Source of the DNA: Tubulanus polymorphus
Lineage: Eukaryota > Nemertea > Palaeonemertea > Tubulaniformes > Tubulanidae
DNA: 64,000 nt
Reading direction: 5' to 3'
NCBI RefSeq assembly: GCF_964204645.1
Contig: NC_134030.1
Location: forward strand, 124,001 to 188,000
The notes below the pieces were generated by a model. That model was not told the origin of the DNA. It did not search any database and saw only the letters and a program-made list of their open reading frames with translations. A program made the translations under genes and the position numbers. Positions 9,931 to 21,893 of the stretch are shown in pieces; within the stretch, counting starts at the first letter, position 1, and each line of letters opens with the position of its first letter.

Positions 9931-11428
9931 CACGGGTATTAAATATATAGCTAACACGTATAAAAAAGAGTTTGCCGTAAACATGAATATTGAACTTCTG
10001 GCCCTGGATGGTAGACAAAAAAACCCACAATTTTGTAAGAGATTTAAATAAATTGAAGCTTTAAAATATGTGAACTTTTCACGAATTCTGGCTCACTGTT
10101 TTCAGTTGTAAATTACATTTCTCGTGAGGATTTTTGAAATTTCAGGATATTTATATAAACGAGGACTACTAACAATAGTGTCAGTTAATATTGGAAGCAT
10201 ACGCAAAAAGTCATTGATTTTTCTTAGCAAAAAAATATAAATGACTAAAGATGGTTTTGAATGGTTGCATTTTAACATTTCGAAAAATCTCAACAACTAA
10301 AAAAAAATGGTACAAACTATAAACAGTTTCAAATGTGACCTTTCAGACAAACACAGGCAGTTGAGGAGACAGTATGCACTATGTGTGAGACAAACATGTC
10401 TAATTAAAATCATTCAATGCCATCTTTTACAAAAAACCCTTAAAGAAGAAAATACGAAAAAAGCAAAAAATGAAAAAAAGTGAAAAAAAAAAAAATAAAA
10501 AACATTGATACATAAATTGAAAACAGGGAAACTCGTTTAATAATACAGCTGTATGCAGGGGATACACGTTGAAACTCGTTGAGTAATACAGCTGTATGCA
10601 GGGGATACATGTTGATACTCGTTTAATAATACAGCTGTATTTTTACTGCTGGTGTGAGAGATTTTACTGTTTTGGCACAAGTTAAAAAAAAAAATAAATG
10701 AAACCCAATAAAAACAAAATTCAATTCAATTAATTAATTGTATGCGTATAACTTGATTTGGATAGATTTGTATAAAAATTCAGATGAATGCAGGAGAGGG
10801 GGGAAGGGGGAGGGAGGAGGGGGAGTATCAATTCATTTAAACATCTTTCCTAGTGTCACTTTTATTTTCATTATTGCTTTTTAAAGACAGCTAATTTTTA
10901 ATCTATTCAAAACAATGGTAGCTTTATTTTAATTGTTGTTCCTTATTGTTGTATGTATTTACACAATGACAGGTTTGAACACCTTAAAATAATTTACAAT
11001 CATTTATTATTATTAATTATAGTTATTGTTATAATATTTTATATATATATGTATGTATGTATATATATATATATATATAGTTATAGTTGATTAGAATAAT
11101 AGTTATCATTATTAATATAATTAATTATAGTAATTATAGTATTAAGACATATGTAATTATAATAATAATAACGTGTTGTAAGCGTTTAAAAAGTTTATTT
11201 TTTACACATGACCGATGATTTTCATTAATTAATTAATTCGTTTAAAGGCGATGATTAATTAATTAATAAATAATCAGGGTTTCGCCCTTCGTTAAGTCGT
11301 TATTACGATGAAGGTTTTCGTAGCTTTTTTGTTTTGTACAAGAATCTAAAGACTAGGCATTTTTAAAATGGTTCCAACTTAAAAAATATAAGTTACAATT
11401 CGTTTTTTAAAATGTTCTAAGTAGTTTT
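9931..11428. other. AT-rich non-coding region with small repeats
   Basis: AT-rich, A-tract-rich sequence with no supported gene. About 10525-10640 holds nearly three copies of a ~47-bp unit containing AATACAGCTGTATGCAGGGG. G-rich GGGGGAAGGGGGAGGG is at about 10799. Short TA tracts occur near 11040-11080. If the SMUG1 transcript uses the AATAAA near 9263 (minus strand), this would be 3' UTR. Confidence 0.45.
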
Positions 11429-11603
<175 letters not shown>

Positions 11604-11682
11604 GACACACAACACGCGTTGAGTTTCAAATTCGAATTTATATAAACACGATTCGCGTTGTCTAGGTAACGTCGTGTTCGCG

Positions 11683-13075
11683 TGCTGCCACCTAGCGGGA
11701 ACGTTCCCGCTCGAGTTTTTTTTCTTTTTGATCAAATTCGGGGCTCGAAAAACAACAACAACAACAACAGCAACAACAACAATGACTGGACATCTTCATC
11801 TTCATCATCATCATCATTTTACACATAGTTAAAATCTCAGTTTAAAAAATAAAAAAAATATCGAATTCTACGTAATTTGCACATGATTCTTTTTCTCTCT
11901 CATTCTCTCTCTCTTTAGGGAAAGAGAGAGAAAGAGATTTCTGTATAAAAATAAAGAACAAATACAATAATAGTAGCTACAGTATATAAACATAGCAACC
12001 GTAACCTAGCGACCGACTGACCCGGCAACCCACAGCGGGAGCAGGCACTGGCGACGGATGTTTAGGTTTTCGAAGAAAGAAAGACTAGTCTAATACTGAG
12101 ACAGAATAACTCTACATAAAATAAACATCTTCACACCACACGCCGCGCGTTACCAATCCGGTATAGTGCTGCCCCCTGGAGGTTCGATTCATAGATACGA
12201 GGGAGAGCGTGAGTAGATGCAGAATAAAGCTAACAGTCGTTCTAAAGACTGGATTAAACATAGAATAGAATATTTATCATCATTATCAGTATTATCTTAT
12301 ATCAGAGAAAATATCTATACAAATAGACAATCAATTTACAATCGGTGATAACTAAACCTATACGTTACAATAGGAGGGGGGGGGGGGTAGGTGGCAGAGA
12401 GGGAGGAGAGGGACTGATCACTCTTCTATTTATATCTATTATGCTGAGATTGTCTATATTTTATTTCATGTTCCTCTGTCTCTCACCCGTGGCGCGACAC
12501 CACCTCTGGCAGCTGAGGCATCTCTTATTACAGTATAGTACCCGTGCTGCCACCTGGTATCGATTCTCATCATTAATATATATAGATATATAAATATTTA
12601 TACAATGCTGCCACCTACAGGCAAACGAGGGAAACTTCAACGTAACCCTCGAATTTAACCGACGTGCTGCCACCTAGTGGTGAAAGAAATTTGATATCTG
12701 AACACGGGTGTGTGCTGCCACCTACTGGGAGAAATTTTACAAATTCAGCACAAACCGCTGTTGCCACCTAGTGGCAGGTTTCAGAGTTCAAACGAGATTC
12801 AATTTAAAGGAGATCGAGAAATATTTATATAAAAAACTGTTTACAAGAAGAGATTCAGAGAGTACCTCGTGAGGGGAGTACTCACTCCGCGAGGGGAGAA
12901 TATCCCCCTTAGGGGGGTACACCCCCTGTTCGAGGGTACAGCATGCAAAATATAGAAAATACAACATACAAATCACTATCGTATGTTCAACAATGTACAC
13001 CTGGATTAAAGTAAAAATAATATTCCAGGATTAATATTCACACTATTATAAACCATGCACTAGCGCCCCCTGACG
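11683..13075 (-). promoter_or_regulatory. Cluster of eight CTCF-like motifs in one orientation
   Basis: TGCTGCCACCTAGTGG-type sequences occur at 11683, 12167 (TGCTGCCCCCTGGAGG), 12545, 12606, 12665, 12713 and 12759. A TAGCGCCCCCTGACG follows at 13061. All have the same orientation, spacing is irregular (48-484 bp) and the sequence between is unique, so this is not a tandem repeat. The shape matches the reverse complement of the vertebrate CTCF consensus (CCASYAGRKGGCRSTA). CTCF exists in most bilaterians, but binding here is inferred. The cluster lies just downstream of the SMUG1 stop codon. Confidence 0.45.
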
Positions 13076-13094
13076 AACGTACGAACGAACAGTC

Positions 13095-16000
13095 TCATTG
13101 TTGATGATGATGCTGTTGTTGCTGTGCAGCGCCGGGATGTTGAGGATGCTGAGACGAGGTCGACGCGATCGCCGCAGCCCGTGATCCGTTACAGTCGTCG
13201 TGGGCGACGAGATATTGATAAACTCCGTAGTCTATTAATTGTTTACGCGCGATTTCCTCCCAACCTTTATTAGCTATCGGGTTTATAGGACTGGGATGCA
13301 TCAGAGCGTCCACTTGTACGTGTTCGAGACCATCGTTTTTAAGAGCTAACTGAGCTCGTTCCTCCGCGTATTTACCTACGGCTATAATGTGCTGCACCTG
13401 CAGTAATCTGACTACGTCGCATAGCGCCACATCGCACGCTTCCATCAGGTGCCGAGAGTCCGTTTTAGGCATTTGTGCCGGAGTGACGTTTTTACCGGAT
13501 GCAGTCATGAATGCGAACGGGCAGTGATTGTGCACGAAACAATGTTTAAAGAAATTCTCGGCGGTTACGCACGTTTTCTGGAAGAATCCCCAAAATCTTG
13601 ATCCACTCACCTAGAAATATATAACATCGGGGTTATAACTAAATCACGTACCGGGTGAATCCAAATCCACAATTTACCTTCACCAGGATCCCTACACATC
13701 ATTGATTCCTGGATATAAGGAGTTTTCAATGATGAAAGAAATTCTAAATTTTGAGGAATTATCTGCTTAACTTTCTTAAATCCCGATTACTGCAGACTTC
13801 TCCTATATCTGTTTATCTTTAGATGGTTTTGTTAACTAATTTTTACCCTGAAAACTACCTGAATTCGGTTTCTAATCTTATCACTGTTAATGTCAATTGG
13901 AAGGCAGGGGCAAACCCACCCTTTGATCGCACCTGCTGATATCGGAACTGTGGAATTGGGCACAGAATTGAAGACCAGTTCCACAGTCCATACTTGTGGA
14001 TCTAGTTCCACCCTAGGCCCTGTTTTTGACTGGTCAAAAGTTAGTTAAACTTCTATCAACGCCCGGCCGATGTAGAGGTTAAAACGCGCTGCTGAGGGGT
14101 TGATGAGTAATATTTACCTCAGTTCTCTCACATTCAAATCCTTTAACAGGTCGTTTAGGATGTTCTCTCGTCGGTTTGCGTATAGTACCCTGAACTCCGA
14201 GCCAATTCTGTACTATACTCACTTCTCCAAACGGTATCTACAATATTTATAACATTAGATTACATTTTACAGGGCAGTACTGGTATTAGACAATAGAGGG
14301 CAGTACTGGTATTAGACAATAGAGGGCAGCACTGGTATGACAATGGTCGCACTATCTTTACAGCGTTGTTCAAAATATTCTAAAAATTTCCGTGAAATGA
14401 GATTCAAATAGTAATGTGAATTCTAGACCGGGATCCACTGGTTAAAACTTCATCGGAAGATGAACTGATTTTAACCCTTTAACTCAATCAACACCAATGT
14501 GGATCCAGGAATCAGTTCCACATTTCACTAGATCAGTATTTGGTTCTAGAGATGAAGTATTTGAACGAAGTAATTTCTGTGGAATCAAACTCCGAGAACA
14601 GTTGCTTATAAGTTAGTTAAAGATAACCGGCAGATAGATTCCGTAAGGAACTTTTTATTGTCACTATGTCAACTATCCATTGGTTAACCCTAACCAGCTT
14701 TTCAGCAACTGCAGCCCCAAAGTCCTGATTAACTGACTGACTGATTGATTGACTGACTGGTTAATTGACTGATTGACTCACCCCTGTTTGTGACATTCCA
14801 AATGGACCTGGATTCATTCCTAAGAACAGAACAGTTTTCCTGCCGTTACAATATTTCCTCACGTAATCGCTGTGCGTCTCGAACGCGTAATCGAACGGGT
14901 TGTAAATATGCGTAATCGGATCTCGAAATCTCATCGTACTCAAAACATCTCCTAACGATTTCTCGATCTTCAGAAATATCTCGCAAATCGGCCCGGAGAA
15001 ATCAGTGAACCTTCGATATACGGGTGGAACGAACCCGGGAACGTAGCCCCCGGACGCCGGATCGAAGTGATAATCGAGTGACACTTCTCCGTTAACCGTT
15101 ATATTACAGTTTTCGCCCCATTCCAATTTACGTTTTTTAGCTTTTTTCTTCGTACCTTCCTCGTTATCGTCGAGTCCGTAGTAATCGACCGGCTGATAGT
15201 TCATCGGGGGATACGACCAGGTGCGATCTGGTACGCCGTATCCACCGAACGATGAGATACCCGGTAACGCAGCTGCAGAGAATTCACGTTTCATCGACGC
15301 CCGATGCGGTATAGGCATGTGCGGAGAATGGGCGTCCGGTGGATACGCTCCGGCGTAGGGATGAGGATGATGATGGTTATCTGTAGGGTATCCCCAGCCC
15401 GGTAACGCAGCCTGATACATACCGCAGTTACTGGACGTGAAGCCTTGATAAGAGTTTCCGTATTCGCTTTTAAACTCCGGGTGTAAACTATGATTCTGAT
15501 GATAAACACCAGCTGCGGCAGCTGCACTTCGTACCTGACTCTCGAAATACGCAGGTGCGTGGTTGTATATATCGGCCGTTAAAGCCTGGGGTAACGACGG
15601 CGGCGGTCCAGTAGGTGGCGCAGCTGTAGAATATATATCCGGTGCTCCGTTACGGTGATTAGACTGCGGTGGCGCCGGTGTATATGGCTCGTAACTCTGC
15701 GACGTGACAGCAGGTGGAGCTGCGGCGACAGGGGGAGCCACCGTGCTCTGATATGCTTGATAGACGTCGTGAGGACTAGAGGATGTAATCGGGTGAGGTG
15801 AATCTGAATTCTGAGGGTGACTGAATGCCGGAGACCGAGGCGGTATAGACGACTGACCACCGGTCGCTGACAGGTCTAAACTAGTCGGAGCCTCAGCGCT
15901 TCCAGGACAAGACAGATCCGACACGCTACCCGGAGTCGGAGCTTTAAACTGACACGCGTTAAACGGTTGAGTCTCGTGTTTTACGAGATTCTGCGGAATC

Positions 16001-16194
16001 CCGACTCCCGGATCCGGTGAATAGTTAAACGATTGTTGCGTCGCTATGGTATCGTTGTAAGGGCTCGAAGTATCGTCACATTCCCGTTTTAAAACGGACT
16101 GCGTGAATTGTTCCAGATACTGAATCTCGTTGATCGGTCCAAAATCTTCAAAGTCTAAATTTTGATGCGGTGTTTTAGTAGTTGGTGCATCCAT
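13095..16194 (-). CDS. SMUG1: SMUG1 uracil-DNA glycosylase with long N-terminal extension
   Basis: Single-strand-selective monofunctional uracil-DNA glycosylase; it removes uracil and oxidised pyrimidines in nuclear base excision repair. Coding exons: 16194-14782, 14237-14118, 13610-13095 (phase 0 throughout), giving 682 residues against 270 in human. The start ATG (CGACAATGG context) is followed by ~380 residues of low-complexity Pro/Ser/Tyr/His-rich sequence ending in a basic run, KKKAKKRK, that looks like a nuclear signal. The catalytic core then follows in family order: IYNPFDYAFETHSDYV, FLGMNPGPFGMSQTG (active-site NPGPFGM), IPFGEVSIVQNWLG, EHPKRPVKGFEC, SGSRFWGFF, FVHNHCPFAFM, and LMHPSPINPIANKGW with the HPSP motif. 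The tail is Gln/His-rich (QQQQHHHQQ). The catalytic motifs I recall for the family are intact, so the enzyme is probably active. The extension is the unusual part. Confidence 0.95.
13611..14117 (-). other. SMUG1 intron 2
   Basis: Between GTAAATATT (donor) and ATATATTTCTAG (acceptor). It contains remnants of the inverted-repeat family (GGAACTGTGGAATTGGGC and GACCAGTTCCACAGTCC, about 13936-13990). No other gene is seen. Confidence 0.7.
14238..14781 (-). other. SMUG1 intron 1 with triple AGAGGGCAGYACTGG repeat
   Basis: About 14270-14335 holds three copies of a ~33-bp unit containing AATAGAGGGCAGTACTGG, a CTCF-like core in the orientation opposite to the cluster at 11.7-13.1 kb. Further inverted-repeat remnants are at about 14425-14525. 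The acceptor is ATATTGTAG before 14237 and the donor is GTGAGT at 14781. Confidence 0.65.
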
Positions 16195-17031
16195 TGTCGG
16201 ATAGATGGCGCTGTTTACGGATGATTTTAGGTTGAGTGTCGACGGATACGTTTGTCCGAGCGCGGGTATAGTTACAATAATAGACGTCGGTCGGTTGTAA
16301 ATTAGATCGGTATTAATCTAATCGACCGGTCCATTTTAATCCACGCTTAAACAGTTTTAATCCTAGAAAACAATAGAGAAATAAACATCGCATTATTACA
16401 ACAATTAAAATTAGATCAGTTATAATTTATAAACAATGAGACCTGGGCTAGGGGCTGCCGGAGCTAGGCCCGTGGGGGGGGGGGTAATGCACCCGGCACC
16501 GCGGGCTAGGATCATACACAGTTACACTAAAACTAGAGTAAAGGTAGAACATCATGAGCTAACACAGACTCAGATCTAGATGGGAGCAGATCTGAACCGA
16601 TGATCCAGGCGCAAGTTCTTTGTGACGTTTTAAAATACAATAGCTATATTTTTCAGGGTTTGTTTTCCATGCAAGATTTAACTCATAATCTCTTAAATTT
16701 CCATCATGTGCCCAGAAATTGTATTAAAATGCGCTGAAATTTTCGAATTTTTCAGACCCTTGTTTTTTGGCCTCATGGATACTACTTGCCCTTTCTCAAT
16801 ATATAAATACATCTTATTTACTTTGATTGACTGTAATAGTTTGCCCTCTGGATCTAAACCTGAGGCCTGAGTAGGACTAACATAGTATCAGGAGAGGACT
16901 GTATCTGCTGCTGCTGCTGCTGCTGCTTGTTTCATTGTTTAGCTAATTGTGTGAGATATTGATATTTGCAGAATCTCAAAATCTCAATGCAACTTTAAAA
17001 CAGATAAGAACAATAAGTAAGAGTTGACTGG

Positions 17032-17071
<40 letters not shown>

Positions 17072-17633
17072 TTGAAGATCACGGTTTTAATGATTATAAT
17101 CGTGTTCGAATAAAACACGGTGACTGAAAAATGGCTTTTTGGAGAAAAGCCAGCAACAAAAACCTCGCTATAAATACGTGAAATAGAGATGTTTTGAGAG
17201 GTCATTGAGAGGTCAATTCAACGCTACAATATACACTGTAACATACACTATATACAATATATACTATACCTCGATATAAATACAGCAAAATACAGCTATT
17301 TATTCAAATTATTGGCAAATTTTTCATTTTTCATAGAAATCTATTCTTTGATCAGCGCGCCCTCTTTTAGTCGTGGCTGACAACATGACACATTGGTCGA
17401 TACGAAAATGAAAACTCTGCAGTCGCCACGACGTATGTAAATATCGTGTAGATGGCAGCACCGGACGGTATATACGTGTCAAGCGGGCGCCGGGTACAGG
17501 GTTGAATATGTCGAGTCCGATTACATTTATTAGAAGTTATTAGAAAATGAAAATGACACGATGTTTTTGCCCTCTTGACTGTGATTAATAATAAGACTCA
17601 GGACAATTATTAGAAGCTTAGAATCATAACAAT
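16195..17633. other. Upstream region of SMUG1, no gene seen
   Basis: It holds the SMUG1 5' UTR/promoter (not resolved), a poly-G run (about 16478-16488), a (CTG)n tract (about 16905-16926) and a (GA)n tract (about 17036-17064). CTCF-like TAGATGGCGCTG (about 16202) and TAGATGGCAGCACC (about 17450) are present. No coding sequence was recognised. Confidence 0.5.
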
Positions 17634-17995
17634 AGTGAACGCAGAAATTATTCTTTTCGGTTATATACTACACGAGGATCGAGAGCAGGGAAGAAAGCAG
17701 AGTTCTGTATCATCTTGCACAAGATGCCGGATGGCCAACTTATTCTAAATGAACCTTTGCGAAAAAGATTTCTTTATCTATAGTAACAGTGACGACGGTT
17801 ACAATGACGGTTATGGTGACGGTAACGGTGACACTAACGGTAACGCTGACAGTGATAGTTAGTAAGACACCAGGTTTTACATACGAGTCAACTCTGATGG
17901 TAGTTTTTCAGACTCAAGTTCTATCGGCCAATTGAATTCAACAATATCTGGTCTTTGTCGGTTGAAATCCGACCCCAACATAATTTGTATACGTA
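17634..17995 (+). pseudogene. Decayed 3' fragment of the TRIM-like gene
   Basis: The sequence matches, with many changes, the last third of the TRIM-like genes. AACGCAGAAATTATTCTT, GTTCTGTATCAT, AGTAAGACAC and GAAATCCGACCCCAACA appear in the same order as at 19765-20110. The reading frame is broken, and the middle of the match is replaced by a short GGTGACGGTAAC-type repeat (about 17790-17865). It is a relic of a further, older member of the tandem family. The coiled-coil half is missing. Confidence 0.8.
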
Positions 17996-18716
17996 ATTTA
18001 TAGCCCCTGAGGCTAAAAAGTAGTACATTATCAGAAGGTTTTTAGATTAAAATCAAAATGACGCGACGTTTTGAACTGTAAACTGACGTGATAAGAGACA
18101 TTTTAAAAACTCGCGCGCAAGTGTCGCATTTTTCCTGACCTAAAATCTTAGAGTAATCAGACTGATTACCCCAAGCCTAAATACATCGTATCTCGGGTGC
18201 GCAGTTATAATCACAAGACACCTCCAAACCACAAACAGACGTTACGTATTCATAAACCGTTTTACCTACCGTCTAAACATCTTCAGAAAGAGTTTCATTA
18301 AAGAAGGTAAGAACAAAGTTTTACCATCTGATAATAGACCGTACGAGAAACTGATTTACTAAAATGGTATTTCACAGTCGTGTTTACTGTACAATCACTT
18401 TCGTTTTCTTTAATGAGTAATGCGAGTAATGCACAGGAATAGAATAACATAGAAAGGGGAGTGGGCGGTGTTGGATGTAGGAGGTCACAGCGAAGCCTCC
18501 TAGGCATATTTTGTAGCCACGATTTTAGCCCAGAAACGATATGTAGCTCGTGACGTGCTTTTTAGATGATTGTGATGATTTTCTAGGTCATTAGTTTCTG
18601 TGTTATTCACCAGAGGGCGTTGGCTATTGAAATTAGGACTAGTTAAACTGGTACATGTTTTCACTTTGTGACTCCAGTAACTCACACCAGGTGTCTCTCT
18701 ATTTTCAGAGTAAATC
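17996..18716 (+). other. 5' region of TRIM-like gene 1 with likely 5' UTR exon
   Basis: The motif AGTTTCATTAAAGAAG followed by GTAAG (about 18291-18311) is shared with units 2 (about 26911) and 3 (about 37764). It looks like the end of a non-coding first exon with its donor. The acceptor TCTCTATTTTCAG lies 8 nt before the ATG. A CTCF-like CACCAGAGGGCG is near 18608. Confidence 0.5.
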
Positions 18717-20165
18717 ATGGCGCTTCAAAAGTCGATGAAGAATATTGAGACGCACAAGACAATGTTAACTGATCTTGTCGCTAATATCAGTAACACAACA
18801 CAGGAGAGGATGGCTGAACTACTGAGTGTAGAACAAGATGTTAAACTATCTGTGGACAACATGAAAATACAACTAGATGTTTGGTATGAAGAGTACAAGT
18901 CAAAGATTGATATCAGGCGACAGGAATTACAGGGAATCTCGAAGGATGCGCTGAAGAAGGTGACGAAATGTTTGAACAAGTTGACGATGTTTGAGTCGTC
19001 ATTGGTTAACATGGAACAAGGTAAAATAGATGTAGAGGATATAGAAGAGTTCACTAATGATCATATAAAGTTCGCTGTTGGTGATGTTGACGCATTGGTT
19101 GAAGCAACTCAAGTTGAAAATGTGAATATTTGTTTCAAGCCTTCTGGTGTAGCACTTTCAAAATCAGTTGTTCTGGGAGAGTTGGATGATAGCACAACTA
19201 CTCGACAGGGAGCTGTGGGAGGGGTCGGAAGTGAGGCCGTAGCTGCGATAGAAGATCGTCCGAATAAAACCTTCGAAATTACTGAATTCAGGGGAAATGA
19301 AATTTCCAATAACAATGGTTTTATAACAGCCTTGCCGGATGGTAACATAATGCTTGATAGAGATAAAGTTGTGGATGAACGACTTGTTAAAGTTGATGCT
19401 GATCCAATATTTGTAAACATGTCGAATCTTTCTGAAGTAAGACTGGATTATGAAACTGATTTGTTGTATGCGTTCTGCGAAGATACGGATAAGATAAGCG
19501 TCCACCGGTTTAGCTTAGTAACAACAGCAGCCGGGCGACAGGTTTACAAGTGTACCGGGTTTGTCCCAACGTTGCCAGGAATCGACAGAATCAATGCTTG
19601 TTTCATTACAAACAACCAGTTATACATTGGCAGCGAGAATGTACTTACGTATTTCAAAATCAAACCGGTCACCGCAGGAGCAGATACCAATACCAGGTTT
19701 ATTGATAAACAATCAAAGATGGCGCTTACCGTTGATAGTACGATCAGAGATATCATAACAACAATGAATGCAGAAATTATTCTTGTCTGTTTTAAAATAC
19801 ACGAGGATGACAGCAGGAAAGAAGCAGTTCTGTATCATGTTACACAAGATGCTGCCCAACTTATTGTAAAACATAGAACGAACCTTTGCAAAAAGGGAAC
19901 ATATTCATTGGTCAGTCTGTTTTGTCCGACAAGTTCCTACATTATTGTGTTTATTTCTTTCGACAACAGTAAGACACGGGTTTATCAGACAAGAGTTAAT
20001 ACTGATGGTAGTTTATCGGATCCAAGTCCTATCGGCGAAATCAACTTGTCAACATATCGAATTTGTCGTTTGAAATCCGACCCCAACACAATTTGTGCAA
20101 TTGATTGTTTTGATATCGACAAGATAGCGTCGTATCGGGTAACAGAATCTGGAGGATTAGAATGA
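18717..20165 (+). CDS. TRIM-like coiled-coil/propeller protein, copy 1
   Basis: 482 residues in one coding exon. Residues ~1-115 look like the TRIM/B-box C-terminal coiled coil (heptad-rich, with VDNMKIQLDVWYEEYKSKID). A segment like the invertebrate TRIM linker follows (VENVNICFKPSGVALSKSV), then a ~300-residue beta-rich half with repeated blades, resembling the NHL/propeller half of TRIM2/3/56-like proteins. There is no RING and no B-box. An in-frame TAA sits two codons before the ATG, directly after the splice acceptor, so no upstream exon can add them in frame. If functional, it could dimerise with or antagonise full TRIM E3 ligases (inference). AATAAA is at 20509-20514. Unlike copies 2 and 3 it lacks the Ala tract and has an extra VNM after SSL. 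Function unknown. Confidence 0.75.
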   Translation: MALQKSMKNIETHKTMLTDLVANISNTTQERMAELLSVEQDVKLSVDNMKIQLDVWYEEYKSKIDIRRQELQGISKDALKKVTKCLNKLTMFESSLVNMEQGKIDVEDIEEFTNDHIKFAVGDVDALVEATQVENVNICFKPSGVALSKSVVLGELDDSTTTRQGAVGGVGSEAVAAIEDRPNKTFEITEFRGNEISNNNGFITALPDGNIMLDRDKVVDERLVKVDADPIFVNMSNLSEVRLDYETDLLYAFCEDTDKISVHRFSLVTTAAGRQVYKCTGFVPTLPGIDRINACFITNNQLYIGSENVLTYFKIKPVTAGADTNTRFIDKQSKMALTVDSTIRDIITTMNAEIILVCFKIHEDDSRKEAVLYHVTQDAAQLIVKHRTNLCKKGTYSLVSLFCPTSSYIIVFISFDNSKTRVYQTRVNTDGSLSDPSPIGEINLSTYRICRLKSDPNTICAIDCFDIDKIASYRVTESGGLE

Positions 20166-21893
20166 ATACAATGAGAAACGAGTAGTACTATCTAGGTTTA
20201 ACTAGTATATCTGACACACGAGAGATTTCGTTACTAATGTAGTTTCATCACTCACCTAATAGTAGTTGTAAATATACGTATCTAGATCAAAGGTCGAAAA
20301 ACTAGTAAAAAAACTAGTCACACCTATAAAGTACTATCCGTCTCTTCTATTCTACACCCGGTTTACACCAGGCTACTTTAATTAAGAATGTGTTAGGTGT
20401 AACACGATATTTTGTTCAGTCTCTCGATATCCAAAACAAGCCGGACCCAATCGCTATAACGTGGTAGAAATCTGGTATAAACATGCCTGACTTTCCAAAG
20501 ATGACCTAAATAAAGTTGTAGTAAGCAAAAGTGATGTAAAATAAATAAATAAAAAGTTATTAGTAATATGATGAATAACAGACTCCCTGGGACCAGTTTC
20601 ACAGTCGGGGCTCCAGTCCAGTCCTAACACCAGCTCAGTTCTGTAGATAATCTAACAACTTGAGACCAATCCTCAAGATTCAAGATCGCTTTCGGACTCA
20701 ACTGAAGACTGTGAAACTGAGACCTCCCGGATCACTATAATCAATGGAATCAATTAAATGTTGTCAAGCTTACGTCCGTTCTGATATCGAGAATTCTTTG
20801 AATCAGGTTCAGAGGAATCCGCGATAAGGACATAACAAATCATTGTAAGACGTTTAGTAACTTATAACTAATATTTCTTTATAATCGAAATGGCAGCGAT
20901 GAAGCGCCATGTCCTCAATATATAGGTACTAATGTAATCTAACTGTATATATGCAATTGTATCATGCCACCGGTTCTGTAAAAATCAGACACACGTGACC
21001 AGTATCGCACTATAGTTTTGCTTGTACGTATGATATTGATAATGAATATCATAAATTTATTAATCTGTATGAAAGTTATTGTTCAATGTTTCTATCAGGT
21101 CCGAGAAATTCATCACATATCGCCACAGTAGACGCTGTTTGGGAGCATGCGCACTGATTGAAAACAAAATGGCGGAAACTCTTCCTGCCCGGATTGACGG
21201 AACCACAAAAACTGCAGCCCTAACCCGGAGCCCTTTCATGTGTAAACTATAGGGTAGAATAACCCTAATTTGAGGATACATCCGCGTGGCAACCGAGAGA
21301 GGAACTAAACATAAAACTAGACACTGGTCTCGATCTCGGTATAATTCAGAGTTTATTGAGAAACAAAACCTACTGTTGATGATTACAACATTCATTGACT
21401 GATTGTTTCAGAGTTCAGATTAAAAGTCACATTTATCAGAAAAGGGGAAATTACTCGATAAACTCTGATGAAATGAAACTGCAAATTTGATGTTTTCATC
21501 ATCGACTGTTGGATTTCACCGAGCAACCAAAACAATGGAAATCTCGAATTAACCTCGATCTTCAACTCTTCAAGAAAGTTGATTAGTCTAAAATCACTAA
21601 CAATACCAGGTGCGCAAAGTTTATAACACAAGAATTTGCTTAAAAAATTAAAAAAATTCTTTAAAAAAATGTAGACATAAAACTTGATATAAAACTAGTG
21701 AAACTATAAAAAAACGAATGAAGGAATTTTCAGCTATAATCGAAAGAAAGGGAAACGTTTGATTATGCTTATCTTTGTGAACTTAAAACTGATAACGACA
21801 AAGACAAGAACAGACTATAAACACAATCACAGATCAAATACCTGTATGTAGAATCTAGCTGGTCATAGTGAAATATATATTATACCTGTGAGG
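20166..21893 (+). other. Flank between TRIM-like gene 1 and mucin-like gene 1
   Basis: It contains the TRIM 3' UTR (AATAAA 20509-20514), an inverted-repeat element (20589-20724) and a conserved AAAATGGCGGAAACT block (about 21165). About 1.7 kb is repeated nearly unchanged at 28731-34173 (apart from the LINE) and 39576-41295. The presumed mucin promoter lies just before 21894 (GAAATATATATTATACC, TATA-like). Small open frames here are non-coding. Confidence 0.5.
20589..20724. mobile_element. Inverted-repeat (MITE-like) element, unit 1
   Basis: Left end GGGACCAGTTTCACAGTC and right end GACTGTGAAACTGAGACC form terminal inverted repeats about 136 bp apart. Orthologous copies are at 29150-29285 (unit 2) and 40000-40135 (unit 3). 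Related elements with diverged interiors are at 24638-24782 and 35417-35561. No coding capacity. Confidence 0.6.
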
